Assembly (NCBI GenBank): GCA_964631595.1 | Contig: CAZVXL010000001.1 | Span: forward strand, 1-64,000 | From: UMGS1312 sp964631595 | GTDB taxonomy: Bacteria; Bacillota; Clostridia; Oscillospirales; CAG-272 | DNA length: 64,000 nucleotides | Reading direction: 5' to 3' | Translations under genes and position numbers: made by a program | Part shown: positions 25,701 through 34,039 of the stretch, piece by piece | Position numbering within the stretch: the first letter of the stretch is position 1 | How the letters are laid out: every line of letters starts with the position of its first letter | Notes under the pieces: generated by a model | What the model saw: the letters and a program-made list of their open reading frames with translations, nothing else | Databases searched by the model: none | What the model was told of the DNA's origin: nothing

Positions 25701-26444
25701 CTTGTAATCCTCATATGCCTCCGCAACTATCGGATCGGATATCTGCACACTGTCGATAGAAGTAAGGAACGTCGTGTGACGGCAGTGATCCGACCAATAC
25801 GTGTCGATCATTCTTATCTCGGTGAGAGTCGGCGCGCGATTCTCCGATTTGAAATAATCCTGACAGAACTTGATATCGTCCTCGTCCATTGCAAGACCGT
25901 AGCTCTTGATAAAGTCGGCAAGTCCCGCACTGTCAAGTGAGAGAAAATCATCAAGCACGGGCACAGGCGCGGGAGCCTCGTAATTTGCCTTGAGAGTAGC
26001 GGGAAGCTCAAGAGATGCCAAACGGCTCTCAACGGGGTTTATTACATAGTGCTTTACCGCCTCGATCTCACTCTCGGTCAGATCCCCCTCAAGAACATAT
26101 ATCTTTGCGCTTCTTACAAGCGGTCTCTCTCCGGCGGAGATAATCTGAATACACTGTGCCGCGGAATCTGCGCGCTGATCAAACTGACCGGGGAGATATT
26201 CGGCGGCAAAAACATTGCCCGACAGCTCGGGATCGAAAGAAACATCGTCAAGCTGAGGCTCGGAGAATACTGTCTTAACGGCGTAATCGAACAGCTCTTT
26301 GTCGATGTTCTCAACATCATAGCGGTTGATGAGTCGGAGACCGGTCAGCGAGGTGATGCCCACAAACTCTCTGAGATCCTTCAGAAGTGCTGCGGCTTCA
26401 TTGGCAAGTCCGGACTTTTTTTCAACATATACTCTATAGACCAT
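22734..26444 (-). CDS. purL: Phosphoribosylformylglycinamidine synthase, single-chain PurL
   Basis: Fourth step of purine synthesis: FGAR + Gln + ATP to FGAM. The 1236-residue protein fuses the PurS-like N-terminal part, the ATP-binding synthetase core (NETHNHPTEIEPFGGAATC, GGRTGRDGCGGATGSS) and a C-terminal class I glutaminase domain (PVFPGTNCEYDTARA, LMCGICNGFQALIKLG with nucleophilic Cys, and SHGEGRF with catalytic His). Length matches the fused form rather than the B. subtilis three-subunit form. It is the last gene of the operon, 11 nt after purD, with AAAGGAGATACAA before ATG. Confidence 0.97.
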   Translation of the reverse strand: MVYRVYVEKKSGLANEAAALLKDLREFVGITSLTGLRLINRYDVENIDKELFDYAVKTVFSEPQLDDVSFDPELSGNVFAAEYLPGQFDQRADSAAQCIQIISAGERPLVRSAKIYVLEGDLTESEIEAVKHYVINPVESRLASLELPATLKANYEAPAPVPVLDDFLSLDSAGLADFIKSYGLAMDEDDIKFCQDYFKSENRAPTLTEIRMIDTYWSDHCRHTTFLTSIDSVQISDPIVAEAYEDYKKTRAEVGRTGSVTLMDLATVAAKALKKAGKMPLIDESEEINACTVKIKVNTENGEEDWLLLFKNETHNHPTEIEPFGGAATCIGGAIRDPLSGRSYVYAAMRVTGAADPLRPVSETRSGKLPQRKIVTTAAAGYSSYGNQIGLATGIVDELYHSGYEAKRMEIGAVIAAAPAENVRRERPVAGDAVILLGGRTGRDGCGGATGSSKSHTVESLETCGAEVQKGNAPEERKLQRLFRNPEASKMIKRCNDFGAGGVSVAIGELADGLDIDLGAVPKKYEGLDGTELAISESQERMAVVVAPEDVARFCALAATENLEATLVARVKEEPRLTMTLDGRAICDISREFLNSNGAEKHIDVEIGSYEPAGKETCDLGFTESMKKLVGDLSVCSRRGLSERFDSTIGAGTVLMPFGGKNQLTPIQAMVHKIPVEHGDTDTVSFMSWGFDPYVSEENPYRGAYLAVIESVAKLAATGASLDDTYLTFQEYFEKLGRSPERWGKPFSALLGAYKAQMGLGMGSIGGKDSMSGSFEDIDVPPTLVSFAVTTGTVSQALPNEFKAAGHRVILISPEYDSYGLPKCDSFRCAADALCSMISDGKVLSAYTPTSGGVAEAVFKMCIGNGIGFKFADKSIAFAHPTGSFVAELSGDCDIEALKAHGITVQTVGETVSEPVIACGGDTAEISELLRIYEGKLESVFSCNIPMPEANIPTFTYNEKCRRVSGNKFASPKMIIPVFPGTNCEYDTARAAERAGIDTEIIVIKNLTASGIAESAEYFTKAVEGAQMIFIPGGFSGGDEPDGSGKFITAFFRNKNVTEAVSKLLETRDGLMCGICNGFQALIKLGLVPFGRIIDTDESCPTLTYNTIGRHQSRLVRTRLASDKSPWFSALEVGDVLTVPISHGEGRFIASDELVAQLAENGQIATQYVDENGLPTNDIRFNPNNSAFAIEGITSPDGRVLGKMGHSERVGEGLYKNVEGRFESHMFASAKKYYSL

Positions 26445-26455
26445 TTGTATCTCCT

Positions 26456-27727
26456 TTATCTTTTGCAGGCGAGAGCCCGTTTTCCGATATCACTGCGGCA
26501 ATACTTGTTGTCAAAGTGAACGTGCTCTGCAACGGAATAAGCCTTGCTTACGGCATTGGACAGGGTAGAAGCGGTCGCCGTAACACCGAGCACACGTCCG
26601 CCGGAGGTGCGGAGCACCCCTTCGGGATCAAGCTTTGCGCCCGCCACAAAGATATCCGAGGAGGCATCACACTCGGGCAAAGCTATTTCAAAGCCCGTAT
26701 CGTATTTCTTGGGATAGCCGTCGGATGCAAGAACTACACAGCAGGCATATCCGTCCGAGAACTCGACCTTCACCTCGGACAGTCTTCCGTCCGCCACAGC
26801 CTCCATTATCTCAAAGAGATCGGACCTGAGAAGCGGGAGCACGACCTGCGTTTCGGGATCTCCGAAGCGGCAATTGTACTCAATGACCTTCGGACCCGCA
26901 GGGGTGAGCATCAAGCCGAAATACAGGCAGCCTCTGAATTCGCGGCCCTCGCTTTTCATGGCATTGACGGTGGGAAGGAATATCTCCCTCATACACACCT
27001 CGGCTATGTCAGCCGTATAGTACGGGTTGGGAGCCACCGTTCCCATACCTCCGGTATTCAGCCCCTCGTCGCCGTCAAGAGCGCGCTTGTGATCCATAGA
27101 GGATACCATGGGCACAAGTGACGTGCCGTCGGTAAATGCAAGCACGGAAACCTCGGGGCCCGTAAGGAACTCCTCGATCACAACAGAGCTTCCGCTTGCA
27201 CCGAATATCTTCTCCTCCATTATTTCATGAATGGCGCTTGCCGCTTCCTCTCTCGTCTCCGCAATGATCACTCCCTTGCCGAGAGCAAGACCGTTTGCCT
27301 TTACGACGATCGGAATATTGCAGGTCTTTATGTACTCAAGAGCATCCTCGGCTCGCTCAAACACCTCATACTCGGCTGTCGGAATGTTGTATTTCCTCAT
27401 AAGGTTTTTGGCAAAGACCTTACTGCCTTCTATTTCGGCGGCGCAGGCATGGGGACCGAAGCACTTAACTCCGAGCGCCTCCAGTCTGTCCACTGCACCG
27501 AGCACAAGCGGATCGTCGGGTGCGACCACCGCAAAATCAATTCCGTTTTCCTCCGCAAAGCGGCATATACCGTCAATATCCTTGGCACCTATATCAACAC
27601 ATTCCGCATCAGCGGCGATACCTCCGTTACCCGGAAGTGCATAAAGTCTGTCTATCTTATCGGACTCACGGAGCTTTTTTATAATGGCGTGCTCACGTCC
27701 GCCGCCTCCGACTACCATTACCTTCAT
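26456..27727 (-). CDS. purD: Phosphoribosylamine--glycine ligase
   Basis: Second step of purine synthesis, making GAR from phosphoribosylamine, glycine and ATP. The 423-residue ATP-grasp enzyme starts MKVMVVGGGGREHAI (dinucleotide-like loop) and has PVVLKANGLALGKGV-type ATP-binding sequence (here IVVKANGLALGKGVIIAE), SSMDHKRALDGDEGLNTGGMG, and NCRFGDPETQVVLP for metal binding. Length and motifs are standard. It lies between the transformylase and purL in the operon. Confidence 0.97.
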   Translation of the reverse strand: MKVMVVGGGGREHAIIKKLRESDKIDRLYALPGNGGIAADAECVDIGAKDIDGICRFAEENGIDFAVVAPDDPLVLGAVDRLEALGVKCFGPHACAAEIEGSKVFAKNLMRKYNIPTAEYEVFERAEDALEYIKTCNIPIVVKANGLALGKGVIIAETREEAASAIHEIMEEKIFGASGSSVVIEEFLTGPEVSVLAFTDGTSLVPMVSSMDHKRALDGDEGLNTGGMGTVAPNPYYTADIAEVCMREIFLPTVNAMKSEGREFRGCLYFGLMLTPAGPKVIEYNCRFGDPETQVVLPLLRSDLFEIMEAVADGRLSEVKVEFSDGYACCVVLASDGYPKKYDTGFEIALPECDASSDIFVAGAKLDPEGVLRTSGGRVLGVTATASTLSNAVSKAYSVAEHVHFDNKYCRSDIGKRALACKR

Positions 27728-27792
27728 TTGAATTTCCTGCTTTCATATGGATTTATGTTTGCACATTCGCAGATATTAAAACCGTTCGTTAA

Positions 27793-28977
27793 TTAGTGGT
27801 GGAAAAGCCTCATTCCGGTAAATGCCATTGCAATACCGAATTTGTTGCACTCCGCAATGACATTGTCGTCACGCACGGAGCCGCCGGGCTCTGCAATATA
27901 CGAAACACCGCTCTTGGCAGCGCGCACGATATTGTCACCGAAGGGGAAGAAGGCATCGCTTCCGACGGACACACCGGTGATTTTCGAGAGATATTCCTTC
28001 TTTTCCTCCGCAGTAAGGGGCTCGGGCTTTACGGAGAAGAATTTCTGCCACTCGCCGTCGCGGAGCACATCGTCGGAATCCTCGGAAATGTACACATCAA
28101 TTGTGTTATCTCTGTCGGGACGTCCCACAGTATCAAGGAAGGGAAGGGCGAGCACCTTCGGATGCTGTCTGAGCTGCCATATATCAGCCTTGTTTCCGGC
28201 AAGTCTTGTGCAGTGGATCCTTGACTGCTGTCCCGCACCCACGCCGATAGCCTGACCGTCATACGCAAAGCAAACGGAATTCGACTGCGTGTATTTCAAA
28301 GTGATGAGAGAAATTATAAGGTCGATCTTCGCATCCTCGGGAATGTTTTTGTTCTCGGTGACGATGTTTTCAAGAAGCGCCTTGTCGATCTTAAAATTAT
28401 TGCGCGACTGCTCAAAGGTAATGCCGAACACCTGCTTGCGCTCCGCTACCTCGGGAACGTAGCTCGGATCTATACGCACGATGTTGTAATTGCCCTTGCG
28501 CTTTGATTTGAGGATCTCAAGAGCCTCGGGGGTATAATCGGGCGCAATGATACCGTCGGAGACCTCGCGCTTGATTATTCTCGCCGTTGTTTCATCGCAC
28601 ACATCGCTCAGCGCGATCCAGTCTCCGAAGGAGGACATACGGTCGGTACCTCTTGCGCGGGCATAGGCGCAGGCAAGTGGGGAATCGTCAAGTCCCTCGA
28701 TATCGTCAACGAAGCAAGCCTTTTTCAGGGACTCCGAAAGAGGCTTACCGACTGCGGCAGAGGTGGGGCTGACGTGCTTAAACGAGGTAGCACAGGGCAT
28801 ACCCGTTGCTTCCTTCAGCTCCTTCACAAGCTGCCAGCTGTTAAAGGCATCCAAAAAATTGATATATCCGGGGCGTCCGCAGAGTATCTCAAGCGGGAGC
28901 TCCTTGCCGTCCTCCATAAATATGCGCGACGGCTTTTGATTGGGGTTACAACCGTATTTAAGTTCAAGCTCAGTCAT
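27793..28977 (-). CDS. Stand-alone AICAR transformylase (PurH C-terminal domain without IMP cyclohydrolase)
   Basis: Transfers formyl from 10-formyl-THF to AICAR, the ninth step of purine synthesis. The 394-residue protein contains only the transformylase half of PurH: KYGCNPNQKPSR start, CATSFKHVSPTSAAVG with the Lys-His pair, YTQSNSVCFAYDGQAIGVGAGQQSR, and GSDAFFPFGDNIVRAAKSGV near the C-terminus. The N-terminal IMP cyclohydrolase domain of ordinary bifunctional PurH is absent, so the last step must be encoded elsewhere. Of two ATGs, 28977 has the better spacing from AAAGG (8 nt) than 28983 (2 nt). This single-domain type is known in some Clostridia. Confidence 0.92.
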   Translation of the reverse strand: MTELELKYGCNPNQKPSRIFMEDGKELPLEILCGRPGYINFLDAFNSWQLVKELKEATGMPCATSFKHVSPTSAAVGKPLSESLKKACFVDDIEGLDDSPLACAYARARGTDRMSSFGDWIALSDVCDETTARIIKREVSDGIIAPDYTPEALEILKSKRKGNYNIVRIDPSYVPEVAERKQVFGITFEQSRNNFKIDKALLENIVTENKNIPEDAKIDLIISLITLKYTQSNSVCFAYDGQAIGVGAGQQSRIHCTRLAGNKADIWQLRQHPKVLALPFLDTVGRPDRDNTIDVYISEDSDDVLRDGEWQKFFSVKPEPLTAEEKKEYLSKITGVSVGSDAFFPFGDNIVRAAKSGVSYIAEPGGSVRDDNVIAECNKFGIAMAFTGMRLFHH

Positions 28978-28996
28978 GATCATAGCCTTTCTTTTA

Positions 28997-29638
28997 TCAT
29001 TTATCGGAAATTTTCTCTGATTCGCCGCATTTTTGCGCCTTGATCATACGGCAAACAAGCTGTGTTGCCCTCGGAAGAATGATCCATTCCGCATTCTGCA
29101 TTACGTGGGCTTGGAGCGATTCGGGAGTCTCACCCTTGCGAACCGCTACGGATTTTTGAAGGATTATCTGACCTCCGTCGGTGATCTCATTTACAAAATG
29201 CACAGTAGCACCGGATACCTTGACACCGTACGCGATAGCCGCCTCATGTACCTTGATACCGTAGAAGCCGTCACCGCAGAACGAGGGAATGAGCGACGGA
29301 TGTACGTTTATGATCCTGTTCGGATATTTGGCGACGAAATCGGGGGACAGCACGCGCAAAAATCCCGCAAGCACAATAAGCTCGATCCCGTATTCAAGGA
29401 GCGTTTCGTAAAGCTTCGCTTCGAATGCCTCCTTTGTCGAGCCCGCCGACGGGATGCACATTGCCTCGATTCCCGCCTCCGATGCTCTGGAAAGAGCTCT
29501 GACACCCGCCTTGTTCGATATAACAAGAGCGATCTGTCCGTCCTTTATTACGCCGTTCTTTTCCGCATCAATCAATGCCTGAAGATTAGTTCCGCCGCCG
29601 GATACCAAAACAGCAATGCGAATCTTCTCCTTCAGCAC
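28997..29638 (-). CDS. purN: Phosphoribosylglycinamide formyltransferase
   Basis: Third step of purine synthesis: GAR to FGAR using 10-formyl-THF. 213 residues with the PurN start (IRIAVLVSGGGTNLQAL), the catalytic Asn and His in IINVHPSLIPSFCG, and the conserved segment VSGATVHFVNEITDGGQI supplying Asp. The Cys in SFCG near the active site is typical. It overlaps purM by 7 nt. Confidence 0.96.
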   Translation of the reverse strand: MLKEKIRIAVLVSGGGTNLQALIDAEKNGVIKDGQIALVISNKAGVRALSRASEAGIEAMCIPSAGSTKEAFEAKLYETLLEYGIELIVLAGFLRVLSPDFVAKYPNRIINVHPSLIPSFCGDGFYGIKVHEAAIAYGVKVSGATVHFVNEITDGGQIILQKSVAVRKGETPESLQAHVMQNAEWIILPRATQLVCRMIKAQKCGESEKISDK

Positions 29639-30672
29639 ATGATCACCCCCTCGTCGGAATCGACGATCTCTCCGAGAATGTACGGCTTTTCATTATTGAG
29701 GCGAAGGATCTCAAGTGCCTTGTCGGCATCTGCGGCAGAGACGACGACGCTCATGCCGACACCCATATTAAAGGTGTTGAACATATCCCTCTCGTCAATA
29801 TTGCCTGCTCTCTTTATAATGTCAAACAAAACGGGAACATCAACGGCACTTCTTTCGATCCTTGCGGACTTTCCGGCAGGAAGGCTTCTCGGAATATTCT
29901 CATAAAAGCCTCCGCCCGTGATATGGGAAACCGCCTTGACCTTCACACTCTCAAAGAGTGCAAGCATCGGCTTTACGTAGATCTTTGTCGGAGTGAGAAG
30001 CGCCTCTCCGATACCGCATCCGAGCTCGGGCACTACTGCGGCAAGATCGGCATTCTCCACATCAAGCACCTTTCTGACAAGAGAAAAGCCGTTGGAGTGA
30101 ACACCGCTGGAGGGAAGTGCAATAATAACATCACCCGCCGTTACAGCGGAGTTGTCAATAATCTTCTCGCGGTCAACTATTCCGACGGAAAAGCCGGCAA
30201 GATCATAATCCTCATCGGGCATAAGTCCGGGATGCTCGGCGGTCTCTCCGCCTATCAGCGCCGCACCGGACTGCACACAGCCCTCTGCAACGCCGCTTAC
30301 TATTTGCGCTATCTTTTCGGGATAGTTTTTGCCGCAGGCTATGTAATCAAGGAAGAACAGGGGCTTTGCACCGACGCATATTATGTCATTTACGCACATT
30401 GCGACGGCATCTATGCCTATGGTGTCGTGCCGATCAAGAAGTATGGCAAGCTTCACCTTGGTTCCGCAGCCGTCTGTGCCGCTGACAAGAACAGGCTCCT
30501 TCATTCCGGCAAGAGAGGGCACGAAAAGTCCGCCGAATCCGCCGATGTCCTCACATACACCTTCGGTCTTAGTCCTTTTGATGTGCTTCTTCATGAGCTC
30601 AACTGCCTTATATCCCGCCGTAATATCAACGCCGGCGGCGGCGTAGCTGTCACTTCTGGATTTCTCGATCAT
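29632..30672 (-). CDS. purM: Phosphoribosylformylglycinamidine cyclo-ligase
   Basis: Fifth step of purine synthesis, closing the imidazole ring (AIR synthase). 346 residues with YAAAGVDITAGYKAVELMK at the start, VSGTDGCGTKVKLA, CVNDIICVGAKPLFFLDY and the HITGGGFYENIPR motif of the PurM/SelD superfamily. It overlaps purF upstream by 4 nt and purN downstream by 7 nt, so translation is likely coupled. Confidence 0.97.
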   Translation of the reverse strand: MIEKSRSDSYAAAGVDITAGYKAVELMKKHIKRTKTEGVCEDIGGFGGLFVPSLAGMKEPVLVSGTDGCGTKVKLAILLDRHDTIGIDAVAMCVNDIICVGAKPLFFLDYIACGKNYPEKIAQIVSGVAEGCVQSGAALIGGETAEHPGLMPDEDYDLAGFSVGIVDREKIIDNSAVTAGDVIIALPSSGVHSNGFSLVRKVLDVENADLAAVVPELGCGIGEALLTPTKIYVKPMLALFESVKVKAVSHITGGGFYENIPRSLPAGKSARIERSAVDVPVLFDIIKRAGNIDERDMFNTFNMGVGMSVVVSAADADKALEILRLNNEKPYILGEIVDSDEGVIMC

Positions 30673-32147
30673 TTTTCAGTATCCTTTCCTGTCGTATCAG
30701 AATTATGAGCGGGACAAAGGTGTTCCTTACCCGTCCAGCAATATGTGCAAAGCTTCTCTCTCGGGAGGCCGATAGCCTCTATTATGCCGTCAAGCGACTG
30801 AAATTCAAGAGATGCAAAGTGGAACTTCTTGCAAAGAGCCGCTCTTAGGTTTTTGCCGCGCTCCGTCGAAGCATCACTGTACTCATCAATGTAATCAAAT
30901 CCCGCTTCGCCCTCAAGCTCAAGAATGACCTTTCTCGCAATAAGCTCCATCTCGCTTTTTGAGCGAGAGAAGTTCAGATACTTGCAGCCGTACATGATGG
31001 GCGGGCAGGCGCTCCTCATGTGTACCTCTTTCGCGCCGTTTTCATACAGGAAATCGACAGTCTCCTTGAGCTGTGTGCCTCTGACTATCGAATCGTCCAC
31101 AAACAGCAGCTTCTTGTCCTTTATAAGCTCCTTTATCGGTATCTGCTTCATCTTGGCGACTCTTTCTCTGTCTACCTGCTTTGCCGGAGTGAAGCTTCTC
31201 GACCATGTCGGAGTATATTTGATAAAGGGGCGCGCAAACGGAATACCGCTTTTGTTGGCATATCCTATCGCGTGCGGAGTTCCGGAATCCGGAAAGCTTC
31301 CGACGTAATCAATGTCAAGCGTATCCCCGCATTTTTCTCTGTCGGTCATTGCCATGATACCGCCGTCACGGTATCTCATAGCCTCTACGTTAACTCCCTC
31401 GTAATTTGAGGAGGAATATCCGTAATACGACCAGAGGAACGAGCAGATGCACATCTCCTCGCCCGCCTCGGCAAGCACGGTGCAGGAATCCGAGGTGATC
31501 TCCACTATCTCGCCGGGACCGAGCTCCCTCTCCGTCTCATAGCCGAGCTTTTGATATGCAAAGGATTCAAATGACACGCAGTATCCGCCGTCATTTTTGC
31601 CGACAAGCACGGGAATACGCCCGAGCTTGTCGCGTGCGGCTATAATAGAGCCGGAATCTCGGAGCAGAAGTATCGTAACAGAGCCCTCGGTGACCTCTTG
31701 CGCAAATTTTATTCCCTCAACGAAGCTGTCCTTTTGCCCTATAAGCGCGGCAATAAGCTCGGTTGAGTTGATATGTCCTCCCGTCATCGTGGTAAAATGT
31801 CCGCTGACAGTGGTCAAATACTGCTCGATCAGCTCATTTGCGTTATTTATCAGTCCGACTATACATATGGCATATGTTCCGAGTCTCGAACGCACGAGAA
31901 GCGGCTGAGGCTCGCTGTCGCTTATACAGCCTATCGCGGAGTTTCCGGACATCTCCTCGAATATATGCTCAAACTTCGTTCTGAACGGGGAATTGCGAAT
32001 ATCGTGTATCTCCCTTTGCAGACCGATCTCTTTATTGAACGCAGCCATGCCGCCGCGCCGTGTTCCCAAGTGAGAGTGATAATCCGTGCCGAAGAAAACG
32101 TCCTCGATCGCATCGTGATTACACGCCGCTCCAAAAAAGCCTCCCAT
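30669..32147 (-). CDS. purF: PurF-like amidophosphoribosyltransferase lacking the catalytic N-terminal Cys
   Basis: The first committed step of purine synthesis makes phosphoribosylamine from PRPP and glutamine. The 492-residue protein has the PRPP-binding segment KLLFVDDSIVRGTQ, the Ntn-like N-domain pattern (HLGTRRGGMAA, HINSTELIAALI) and a C-terminal Cys pair (LCTYCWTGKEHLC) like the iron-sulphur ligands of Bacillus PurF. It begins MGGFFGAAC, whereas active glutaminases begin MCGI with Cys2 as the nucleophile. The glutaminase should therefore be inactive, and the enzyme may use free ammonia or a partner. It is intact in frame and sits second in the operon. It may belong to a known Clostridia/Bacteroides subfamily with this start. 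Confidence 0.88.
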   Translation of the reverse strand: MGGFFGAACNHDAIEDVFFGTDYHSHLGTRRGGMAAFNKEIGLQREIHDIRNSPFRTKFEHIFEEMSGNSAIGCISDSEPQPLLVRSRLGTYAICIVGLINNANELIEQYLTTVSGHFTTMTGGHINSTELIAALIGQKDSFVEGIKFAQEVTEGSVTILLLRDSGSIIAARDKLGRIPVLVGKNDGGYCVSFESFAYQKLGYETERELGPGEIVEITSDSCTVLAEAGEEMCICSFLWSYYGYSSSNYEGVNVEAMRYRDGGIMAMTDREKCGDTLDIDYVGSFPDSGTPHAIGYANKSGIPFARPFIKYTPTWSRSFTPAKQVDRERVAKMKQIPIKELIKDKKLLFVDDSIVRGTQLKETVDFLYENGAKEVHMRSACPPIMYGCKYLNFSRSKSEMELIARKVILELEGEAGFDYIDEYSDASTERGKNLRAALCKKFHFASLEFQSLDGIIEAIGLPREKLCTYCWTGKEHLCPAHNSDTTGKDTEK

Positions 32148-32192
32148 TGAATTAAACCATGCCTTTTCTAAGATTTTTTCGGAGAATATTCC

Positions 32193-32684
32193 TCAGCAGA
32201 AGCGCTCGGAAATCTCTCTGTCCTTTGAGAGCACCTTGTCTCTCGCCGCCTCTCTCGCCGCATCAAGCTTCTCGGCAAGAGCGGGATCCTCGACCGCTAT
32301 GATCTGAGCCGCCAGAAGCGCCGCATTCTCCGCACCGTCTATGGCAACAGTCGCGACGGGAATTCCGGAGGGCATCTGCACGGTGGAGAGAAGCGCATCA
32401 AGTCCGTCTAGAGTCGATGACTTTATCGGAATACCGATCACGGGCAGAGTAGTACCCGCCGCAAGTGCACCGGCAAGATGTGCCGCCTTTCCCGCCGCGG
32501 CTATTATCACACCGAATCCGTTTTCTCTTGCCGAAACAACAAAAGAACGGGATTCTGCCGGAGTACGATGTGCCGAATATACATGTACCTCGAACGGTAT
32601 CCCGAGATTCTTTAAGGTGTTTATTGCTTTTTCCACTACGGGAAGATCGCTGTCGCTTCCCATGATAACCGCTACTTTTTTCAT
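32193..32684 (-). CDS. purE: 5-(carboxyamino)imidazole ribonucleotide mutase, class I PurE
   Basis: Sixth step of purine synthesis, moving the carboxylate of N5-CAIR to make CAIR. 163 residues with the class I pattern: VAVIMGSDSDLPVVEKA, SAHRTPAES and the GAAHLAG-type loop, here AAAGKAAHLAGALAAGTTLPVIG. The partner PurK is not in the window. It is the first gene after the ZTP riboswitch and its terminator, with GCGGAGGTAACTT before ATG. Confidence 0.97.
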   Translation of the reverse strand: MKKVAVIMGSDSDLPVVEKAINTLKNLGIPFEVHVYSAHRTPAESRSFVVSARENGFGVIIAAAGKAAHLAGALAAGTTLPVIGIPIKSSTLDGLDALLSTVQMPSGIPVATVAIDGAENAALLAAQIIAVEDPALAEKLDAAREAARDKVLSKDREISERFC

Positions 32685-32715
32685 AAGTTACCTCCGCATT
32701 ATTGAAATTAAAAAA

Positions 32716-32747
32716 GGGCAGTTCTCCCCATAAGGTAGAACTTGCCC
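32716..32747 (-). terminator. Riboswitch-controlled terminator before purE
   Basis: Minus strand: GGGCA-a-GTTCT pairs with AGAAC-TGCCC around a loop and is followed by six T's (32710-32715). The 5' arm GGGCA is also the end of the conserved ZTP aptamer motif, so the two structures exclude each other. Confidence 0.88.
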
Positions 32748-32819
32748 AGACGGTCGGCTTATAAGCTTTTTGCTTCACTGTGGTCGATTCCACCCAACTC
32801 CGTCGGTCACAAAAAGCTC
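32742..32819 (-). ncRNA. ZTP (pfl) riboswitch controlling the purine operon
   Basis: On the minus strand the leader shows the pfl RNA pattern: a closing stem (AGCTTTTT with AAAAAGCT), GTGACCGACGG, a GGGTGG-AATCGA-CCAC hairpin region, and the strongly conserved 3' block GCCGACCGTCTGGGCA. pfl RNAs sense ZTP/ZMP, which build up when 10-formyl-THF is short, and turn on purine and one-carbon genes. The conserved 3' block overlaps the 5' arm of the following terminator, so ligand binding should prevent termination and switch on purE-purL. Confidence 0.85.
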
Positions 32820-32828
32820 TACGATTAA

Positions 32829-32857
32829 ATTATATCGTAAGTCGGATTCAAAGTCAA
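32829..32857 (-). promoter_or_regulatory. Purine operon promoter
   Basis: TTGACT (minus, 32852-32857), 17 bp, TATAAT (32829-32834). The start falls near 32822, just before the ZTP aptamer. Confidence 0.88.
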
Positions 32858-32976
32858 TGGGGAAGCGACAATTTCGCCGTCTGTAAAACGCCGAAATTTC
32901 ATCACAAAGTCAGTTGAAATTAGTTGCTTTTATCATTCGGGTTTTGCATCCGTCATTTTATTATGCCGAGAGATGC

Positions 32977-33861
32977 TCACTTGCACAGATTCACCGCCTC
33001 GTGACGGTTATCTATCACGATGTGAGCGGCGCCCTTTTCAAACTCGCCGTCAAGCGTCCACGGGACGATCTTTTCCATCTCGAATTCGATGTGTGAGGTC
33101 TTGAGAAACGTAAATACCTCCGAGGAATAATCCGAGGCTATGATGCCGTTGACGATCTTGTTCAGGTCTATAACATTTTTGGGGAATTTTATCATAACGA
33201 CCTCAAATAAGCCGTCCCTCATATCCACTATATCCGAATCAAGCTTAACGACACCGCCCACCGACGTGGAATTGCTGACAGCTCCGAATATGTATTCCTC
33301 ATTCTCGACAAGGTCTTCGGTCTTTAGCGTCATGCGGTATTTCGTGAGGCTTCCGAGATCCTTTATGCCCTCAAGAAGATATGCGAAATGACCGAGATTG
33401 TTTTTTACATTTTGCGGGGTCGTGTACGAGGTGGCGGTAAATGCGCCGAAGGAGGCGATATAGGAGAAATATCTGTCGTTGAACTGCCCTATATCTATCG
33501 GCACCGGTCTGCTTTCAATAATATTCCGAACAGCCTTCTTTATATCAAGCGGTATACCCATGCTTGACGCGAAATCGTTTGTGCTTCCCGCAGGGACGTA
33601 TCCGAGAGGGACGGGGGAGCCGGTGCTCATAAGCCCGTTTATCACCTCATTCAGAGTACCGTCACCTCCGCAGCAAACTATAAGCTCGTATCCGTCAGAG
33701 GCTGAGGAGGCGGCAAGCTCGGATGCGTGTCCGCGATACTGCGTGGTCTGCACGGTAACTCGCCATCCGTCGGCACAGAGTGCATCAACGATGTTGTACA
33801 GTCCGTTTCTGGATTTCATTTTTCCCGCATGGGAATTGAGAATAACGAGAACTTTTTTCAT
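32977..33861 (-). CDS. Diacylglycerol/lipid kinase, YegS/BmrU family
   Basis: Soluble DAGK-catalytic-domain protein, likely phosphorylating diacylglycerol or a related lipid at the membrane. From the chosen start (33861; AAAGG upstream) it is 294 residues. It shows the ATP-binding VILNSHAGKMKS start, CCGGDGTLNEVINGL, and a VPAGSTNDFASSMGI segment, followed by the two-layer C-terminal domain (VDMRDGLFEVVMI; EPWxxDGE-like sequence as VPWTLDGEF). The frame is open upstream to 34170 but that part has no ribosome-binding site and no family match. Confidence 0.92.
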   Translation of the reverse strand: MKKVLVILNSHAGKMKSRNGLYNIVDALCADGWRVTVQTTQYRGHASELAASSASDGYELIVCCGGDGTLNEVINGLMSTGSPVPLGYVPAGSTNDFASSMGIPLDIKKAVRNIIESRPVPIDIGQFNDRYFSYIASFGAFTATSYTTPQNVKNNLGHFAYLLEGIKDLGSLTKYRMTLKTEDLVENEEYIFGAVSNSTSVGGVVKLDSDIVDMRDGLFEVVMIKFPKNVIDLNKIVNGIIASDYSSEVFTFLKTSHIEFEMEKIVPWTLDGEFEKGAAHIVIDNRHEAVNLCK

Positions 33862-34000
33862 ACTGTGATCCTTTCGCGCAGGAGCGGTCGCTTTCAAATA
33901 TTTAATGAGCATATTGTAACACATACCGAACGAAAAATCCACAGGAATTTTATTAATTTTTACAGATTTTACCTGTATGTCGATTTTTTTGTAATTTGTC

Positions 34001-34029
34001 TTGACAAAGCCCTCGATATGTGATAACAT
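34001..34029 (+). promoter_or_regulatory. Promoter of the lysine biosynthesis operon
   Basis: Perfect TTGACA (34001-34006), 17 bp, TGA-TAACAT (extended -10, box 34024-34029). The start near 34036 coincides with the 5' end of the lysine riboswitch. Confidence 0.85.
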
Positions 34030-34039
34030 TGATATAACT

